Source of the DNA: Bradyrhizobium sp. CCGB01
Lineage (GTDB): Bacteria; Pseudomonadota; Alphaproteobacteria; Rhizobiales; Xanthobacteraceae
Direction: 5' to 3'
Assembly (NCBI RefSeq): GCF_024199795.1
Contig: NZ_JANADK010000001.1
Span: 6,014,001-6,078,000 of the forward strand
DNA length: 64,000 bases
Part shown: piece by piece, positions 60,471-64,000 of the stretch
Layout of the letters: every line of letters begins with the position of its first letter
Numbering within the stretch: position 1 is the stretch's first letter
Made by a program: the position numbers and the translations under genes
The notes under the pieces: generated by a model
Told to the model about the DNA's origin: nothing
The model's database searches: none
The model's input: only the letters and a program-made list of their open reading frames with translations

Positions 60471-61034
60471 TCAGATGATCTCACTGTTCTCGTGCCACAG
60501 GCGGACGGCATCGGCCATCACGGTCGCGAAGGCGACGAGCGCCAGGCCGCTCAGCACCGACAGCACATGCGACTGCTCGATCCCGAACATGACCACGAGC
60601 TGGCCGGGATCGTTGGCCCGCGTCAGGTTGATCGTGGTAAGCATCTGCACCAATGGCGACATGAACGCATTGACGATCAGCGCGAGGCCCATGCGGCGGA
60701 TACGCCAGGCGTTCCCGGTCACAAAGACCTCGCCGCGCGCGAAACGGGAGAACAGCATCGAGAGCTGCAACAACGCGTAAATGACGGGCGCAAGGCCGAT
60801 CAGGCTGATCAGCCCGCCGGCGAAGCGCGTGCCAAAATTGAGGGTGAACGGCCGCGCCCCCAGCGGGGACTCTGTCGCGATCCAGTGCCGAAGCACCTCG
60901 TCACTCGACCAGAGCAGCGGCACCGCAAGCACCGCGCCGGCGACGCAGACGAGCGCGCCGACGGCCACGACACGCCCGATCCGCCGGAGCCGCGGCTCGG
61001 CCGGGACAGGATAAGGAAACGCGATCACGCTCAT
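60471..61034 (-). CDS. DUF2975-family membrane protein
   Basis: A 187-residue protein with four spans (about 24-44, 72-92, 113-133 and 155-175), as expected for DUF2975. GGGAG precedes ATG 61034. The C-terminal helix carries AFATVMADAVRLWHENSEII. It forms an operon with the Xre regulator that follows two bases later. Such pairs are thought to act as a membrane partner and repressor, but their signal is not known. The gene lies divergent from the response-regulator gene across a 171-bp region. Confidence 0.9.
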   Translation of the reverse strand: MSVIAFPYPVPAEPRLRRIGRVVAVGALVCVAGAVLAVPLLWSSDEVLRHWIATESPLGARPFTLNFGTRFAGGLISLIGLAPVIYALLQLSMLFSRFARGEVFVTGNAWRIRRMGLALIVNAFMSPLVQMLTTINLTRANDPGQLVVMFGIEQSHVLSVLSGLALVAFATVMADAVRLWHENSEII

Positions 61035-61060
61035 CGAAACAACTCCCGCTCAATCGAGTA

Positions 61061-61083
61061 TTTTTATTGTTTTACAATAAAAA
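61061..61083. promoter_or_regulatory. Palindrome upstream of the DUF2975-Xre operon
   Basis: Arms TTTTTATTGT (61061-61070) and ACAATAAAAA (61074-61083) form a perfect 10-bp inverted repeat around TTT, 27 bp before the DUF2975 start. Its position and AT-rich symmetry suit an operator for the Xre protein of the same operon. Binding is inferred. Confidence 0.6.
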
Positions 61084-61205
61084 ATGGCAGAATTACGATA
61101 TGCAAATTTCCCGTGCTCCGAAGCGTCACCGAAGGCCGCGGCAACCCTTCGTTAACCCCCGGCGCGATATGGTTAACGAAAGTTGACCGCTTCCGCCCGG
61201 GCGCC

Positions 61206-61751
61206 ATGTTCCGCATCGATTTCAACAAGCTGCGCTTCCTCGTCTGCGACGACAATCCGCACATGCGCCGCATCCTGCGGACGCTGCTGCATTCCTTCGG
61301 CGCGCGCGAGGTCTATGAAGCCGAGGACGGCGCAACCGCGCTGGAAATGTACAGCCATTACGTCCCCGACATCGTCATCACCGACTGGGCGATGCCGATC
61401 TTCGACGGGCTCGAGCTCGCGCAGATGATCCGGCAGCCGGAATCCAAGGGCAATCCTTACGCGCCGATCATCATGCTGACCGGTCATTCCGAGAAGCGCC
61501 GCGTCACGGTGGCGCGCGATGCCGGTGTCACCGAATTCCTCGCCAAGCCGATCTCGGCCAAGGGGCTCTACCAGCGCATCCTCAACGTGGTCGCCAGTCC
61601 CCGCCCCTTCATCAAGACCAAGACCTATTTCGGTCCGGACCGGCGCCGCAACACCAACTCCGCCTATATGGGTCCCGAACGCCGCGTCGGCGAAAAGCAC
61701 GAGGTGATGCAACAGCCCTCGCTGCTCGACAAGGCGCGGTCCTCCATCTAG
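61206..61751 (+). CDS. Single-domain response regulator (CheY-like) with basic tail
   Basis: A 181-residue regulator. The receiver domain (about 9-130) has acidic pair D15-D16, phospho-acceptor D60 (IVITDWAMP), Thr92 (MLTGHSE) and Lys114 (FLAKPIS). The tail (about 131-181) contains YFGPDRRRN and YMGPERRVGEKHEV, a motif pair seen in rhizobial CheY-like proteins. No output domain is present, so it should act by protein-protein contact. A gene for an HPt-like protein follows 27 bp downstream on the same strand, suggesting a phosphorelay unit. Confidence 0.92.
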   Translation: MFRIDFNKLRFLVCDDNPHMRRILRTLLHSFGAREVYEAEDGATALEMYSHYVPDIVITDWAMPIFDGLELAQMIRQPESKGNPYAPIIMLTGHSEKRRVTVARDAGVTEFLAKPISAKGLYQRILNVVASPRPFIKTKTYFGPDRRRNTNSAYMGPERRVGEKHEVMQQPSLLDKARSSI

Positions 61752-61778
61752 CGCAGCGTCTCACGCGAGGCAGGCATC

Positions 61779-62357
61779 ATGGCGAAGAACAGCGCAAAGG
61801 ACATCGAGGTCACGGCCTTCGCCACGCATCATGTCATCACGCAGCCCAATCCGCTGCGCAAGGTTCTGCGCCGTGTCGAGGAAAAGGACATGGACGATCC
61901 GGTCGGCCGCGCCGAGCAGGCGCTGGCAGGCCTCGCCGGCGAGTTCAAGGACTGGATGACGACCGAAGTGAACCGGCTGTCCGCCGCCTACGTCGCCATC
62001 CGCAATGACGGCTTCACCAAGGACAGGCGAGACGAACTGTTCCGCGCCGCGCACGACATCAAGGGCGACGCTGCGACATTCGGCTATCCGGCGGCGGCGG
62101 GAATTGCGGAGAGCCTGTGCCGCGTCATCGAGCACGCGCCCGATCTCGACAAGGTGCCGGTCGAACTGTTCACGCACCACATCAACGCCATCCTCGCCAT
62201 CGTGCACGAGAACACCAAGCTCGACAGCATCAGCGTCTCCGCCGAGCTCAGCCGCCGCCTGCGCAAGGTCGCCGACGACTATCTCGCCGACGTCAACCGC
62301 GACCGCCCCGAGCATCTCGAAGTGATCCTGGCACCGAGCATCGTGCCGGCGGAGTAA
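61779..62357 (+). CDS. HPt-domain phosphotransfer-like protein
   Basis: A 192-residue protein with an HPt-type four-helix core: RRDELFRAAHDIKGDAATFGYPAAAGIAESLCR, where the phosphorylated His would be H92 in AAHDIKG. A leading part (1-50) with PNPLRKVLRRV and a trailing helix follow. GAGGCAGG precedes ATG 61779. With the response regulator 27 bp upstream it probably forms a phosphorelay; the donor kinase is not in this operon. The same window holds a hybrid kinase at 1.6-4.0 kb, but pairing them would be a guess. Confidence 0.85.
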   Translation: MAKNSAKDIEVTAFATHHVITQPNPLRKVLRRVEEKDMDDPVGRAEQALAGLAGEFKDWMTTEVNRLSAAYVAIRNDGFTKDRRDELFRAAHDIKGDAATFGYPAAAGIAESLCRVIEHAPDLDKVPVELFTHHINAILAIVHENTKLDSISVSAELSRRLRKVADDYLADVNRDRPEHLEVILAPSIVPAE

Positions 62358-62375
62358 GGCTCAGCTCTTTCCTCT

Positions 62376-62455
62376 CGTCATTGCGAGCGCAGCGAAGCAA
62401 TCCAGAGCCCCTCCGCGGAGACAGGCTGGATTGCTTCGCTGCGCTCGCAATGACG
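62376..62455. repeat. Intergenic palindromic repeat element 1
   Basis: The left arm (62376-62405, beginning CGTCATTGCGAGCGCAGCGA) and the right arm (62426-62455) are exact reverse complements, about 30 bp, around a 20-bp centre containing CTCCGCGGAG. Such elements are dispersed widely in Bradyrhizobium and related genomes. Confidence 0.88.
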
Positions 62456-62498
62456 GAGTTTGGGGCGACGAGCTCGCTCTATCGCCACGATAGGAATC

Positions 62499-62587
62499 GT
62501 AGGGTGGATTAGCGTAGCGTAATCCACCACTTCAGTATCTGCGGAGACGAACAGTGGTGGATTACGCCTTCGGCTAATCCACCCTAC
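62499..62587. repeat. Intergenic palindromic repeat element 2
   Basis: GTAGGGTGGATTAGCG at 62499 is mirrored by GGCTAATCCACCCTAC ending at 62587, with an inner pair GTAATCCACCACT/AGTGGTGGATTAC. The arms differ at a few bases. This second dispersed-type repeat lies 43 bp from the first and 9 bp before the end of the DUF2336 gene. Confidence 0.85.
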
Positions 62588-62596
62588 GGCATCTCA

Positions 62597-63772
62597 CTAC
62601 GCCGCGATCAGATCGTCATACACCGGATCGATCGCCTCATCCGCGACGAGCTCATCGCAGAACAGCCGCGCCTCTTCGCGCGCCGACTCGGTCGCAAAGC
62701 GGCGCAGCAGGACCATCAGCGGTTCGGTGGCGCCGCGGTCGGTCTCGCAATGGGTGAGCACGCGCTCGACCATGCGCCGGCGCAGCCGCGCCGCGCCGTC
62801 GTCGCTGTCGACAAAACCCTGCTCGTGGCAGGCATCGAGCGCGACCTGGAACGCCGCAAAGGTCGCCTCGGGCAGCCCGGCGCGGCGGAGCAGCGCGTGC
62901 AGGCTGTTGCCGCCGCGATCGTGCAGCAGCGCGGAGACGCGCGCGAGCGGCAGGTCCGCGAGTTCGGCGAGCGCCGCATCGAACAGATCGAGATTGCTCG
63001 ACAGCAGCGCACGCAGGATCAGACCCGCCGTGAGCTGGCCCGTGATGCGCAGGTGCCGCACCAGGCCCTGCATGTCTTCGCCACGCGAACGCGCCGCGAT
63101 GTTCATGGTGGAGCGGTCACGCGCCTCGGTCGCAATGCGCTCGGCGCGGTCGGCGCTCAGCCAGTTCCGCGCCACCACGAACTGCGCGAGAGTCTCGGAG
63201 AGTTTTGCCACCAGCGCGACACGCGTCGCGGCCGGCAGATCCTCCAGCACCAGCATCGCCTCGCGGATCGCGGCGAGATGGCCGTGACGTTCGACGATGC
63301 GGTCCCAGGAGAACGGCGCCAGCTCGGCGTGGGGATTTTCGATCAGCTCGAGGGCCGCCGCCGCGCAGCCGACTTCGGCAATCGCGGCGCAGACCGAGAC
63401 CGGCAACGCGATGCGGCGCGCGACCGCGCACTGCACCTCGTCATTGCCGGTTGCGACGATGTCGACGAGGTCGGCATCGATCAGGAGCGGAGAATGTTCG
63501 AGCACGGGCAGCGCGACGGTCGGCTGGTCCCCCGACAACGCCCGCACGATCGATGCCGGGGCATCGGTGCTGCGTGCAAAGGCTTCGGCCATCGCCTGCC
63601 GCACCAGCGGCGAGGGATCGTCGAGCAGCATCAGTAGCGCGCCTTCGGCGGCGACGCGGTCGTCATGGGAAAGGTCTGAGATCAGCCAGGCCCGGGCCAA
63701 CGCCCGTGTTGCCTCGGCCCGCTCGCCAGCGGGCGCCGTCCTGATCCAATTGATGAACTGCCGAACGATCAT
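62597..63772 (-). CDS. DUF2336-domain protein
   Basis: A 391-residue, almost all-helical protein with HEAT-like repeats typical of DUF2336: LLMLLDDPSPLVRQAMAEAFA and ALPVLEHSPLLIDADLVDIVA, followed by VARRIALPVSVCAAIAEVG. No signal peptide or span, so it is cytoplasmic. DUF2336 proteins are common in alphaproteobacteria; no enzymatic role is known. GGAAGC precedes ATG 63772. Confidence 0.9.
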   Translation of the reverse strand: MIVRQFINWIRTAPAGERAEATRALARAWLISDLSHDDRVAAEGALLMLLDDPSPLVRQAMAEAFARSTDAPASIVRALSGDQPTVALPVLEHSPLLIDADLVDIVATGNDEVQCAVARRIALPVSVCAAIAEVGCAAAALELIENPHAELAPFSWDRIVERHGHLAAIREAMLVLEDLPAATRVALVAKLSETLAQFVVARNWLSADRAERIATEARDRSTMNIAARSRGEDMQGLVRHLRITGQLTAGLILRALLSSNLDLFDAALAELADLPLARVSALLHDRGGNSLHALLRRAGLPEATFAAFQVALDACHEQGFVDSDDGAARLRRRMVERVLTHCETDRGATEPLMVLLRRFATESAREEARLFCDELVADEAIDPVYDDLIAA

Positions 63773-64000
63773 GGTGCTTCCGGCTTACGCAACGAAGACG
63801 AGGCGGTGACGGCTCGTCACCTGCAACACAAAATAAACCACGACGCTTAACAAAGCGTTCACCATAACCGGCTGGTTTTATTGACGTTTTGTTAAGGGAA
63901 CCAAACCGGCTGAGCGACGGGATTCCGGCCCTGCGCCACAGCGCGTCCGGGACACGAGCGTGAGTATCAGCTCGAGAACGTGCCGCTGCGATCGCTGAAG
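63773..64000. other. Right-edge intergenic region
   Basis: The upstream region of the DUF2336 gene. TTAACAAAGCGTTCACC at about 63847 is one base short of a CtrA-type box. A frame open to the window edge (ending VPLRSLK, with GTG at about 63982) might be the start of a plus-strand gene, but too little is visible. Confidence 0.4.

Noticed and set aside
59579..61034. DUF2975-Xre as a toxin-antitoxin pair
   Set aside because: A four-span membrane protein with a following small regulator fits the YoaS/YozG type; there is no toxin fold and the gene order is not that of a known toxin-antitoxin family.

Overview
The window looks like chromosomal DNA of a high-GC alphaproteobacterium, most likely Bradyrhizobium or a close relative in the Nitrobacteraceae. 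The grounds are the 14-codon rreB mRNA with its 17-nt Shine-Dalgarno sequence (a gene described from Bradyrhizobiaceae), many short secreted or cytoplasmic proteins of bradyrhizobial type, and the N-terminal style of the giant VCBS adhesin. No phage, transposase or CRISPR array is visible.

Layout. 1-11 kb: the end of an AraC-type regulator cut by the window edge, tRNA-Gly, rreB, a hybrid histidine kinase, a periplasmic solute-binding-like protein, small proteins, a YCII-domain protein, a TMEM175/DUF1211 membrane protein, a UvrD-like helicase, a quinone-oxidoreductase-like MDR enzyme and a luciferase-like monooxygenase. 11.3-40 kb: the dominant locus, a type I secretion/adhesin system. It has an outer-membrane TolC-like protein, an ABC exporter with a cysteine-less C39-like domain, an HlyD/LapC-type adaptor and a LapG-type transglutaminase-like cysteine protease. 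Facing these on the other strand is a single 21.3-kb gene for a 7093-residue VCBS/Ig-like/vWA adhesin. 40-64 kb: ordinary core and accessory genes, including small secreted proteins, tRNA-Tyr, an RlmB-type rRNA methyltransferase, tRNA-Thr, a GFA-family protein, a cytochrome c-PQQ propeller protein, two methyltransferases, a chemoreceptor, an Omp25-like porin, lipoproteins, a serine hydrolase, an S10 peptidase, NAD kinase, a DUF2975/Xre pair, a response regulator, an HPt-like protein and a DUF2336 protein.

How the central locus probably works (inference from the Pseudomonas Lap system): the TolC, ABC and HlyD proteins export the giant adhesin. Its N-terminal module (residues about 1-120) stays lodged at the secretion pore and holds it on the surface. 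The periplasmic protease can cut at a Pro-Ala-Ala-Gly site at residues 122-125 and release it. The c-di-GMP receptor (LapD) that would control the protease is not in this window. The adhesin promoter region carries an exact CtrA-type TTAA-N7-TTAAC box, so cell-cycle control of adhesion is a testable idea.

The adhesin gene is internally repetitive. Two adjacent blocks of about 2.4 kb share a nearly identical core at a spacing of 2418 bp, and smaller in-frame duplications of 714 and 552 bp are also present. Coordinates, motifs and starts below were read by eye. Family names come from recognised motifs, not from database searches.
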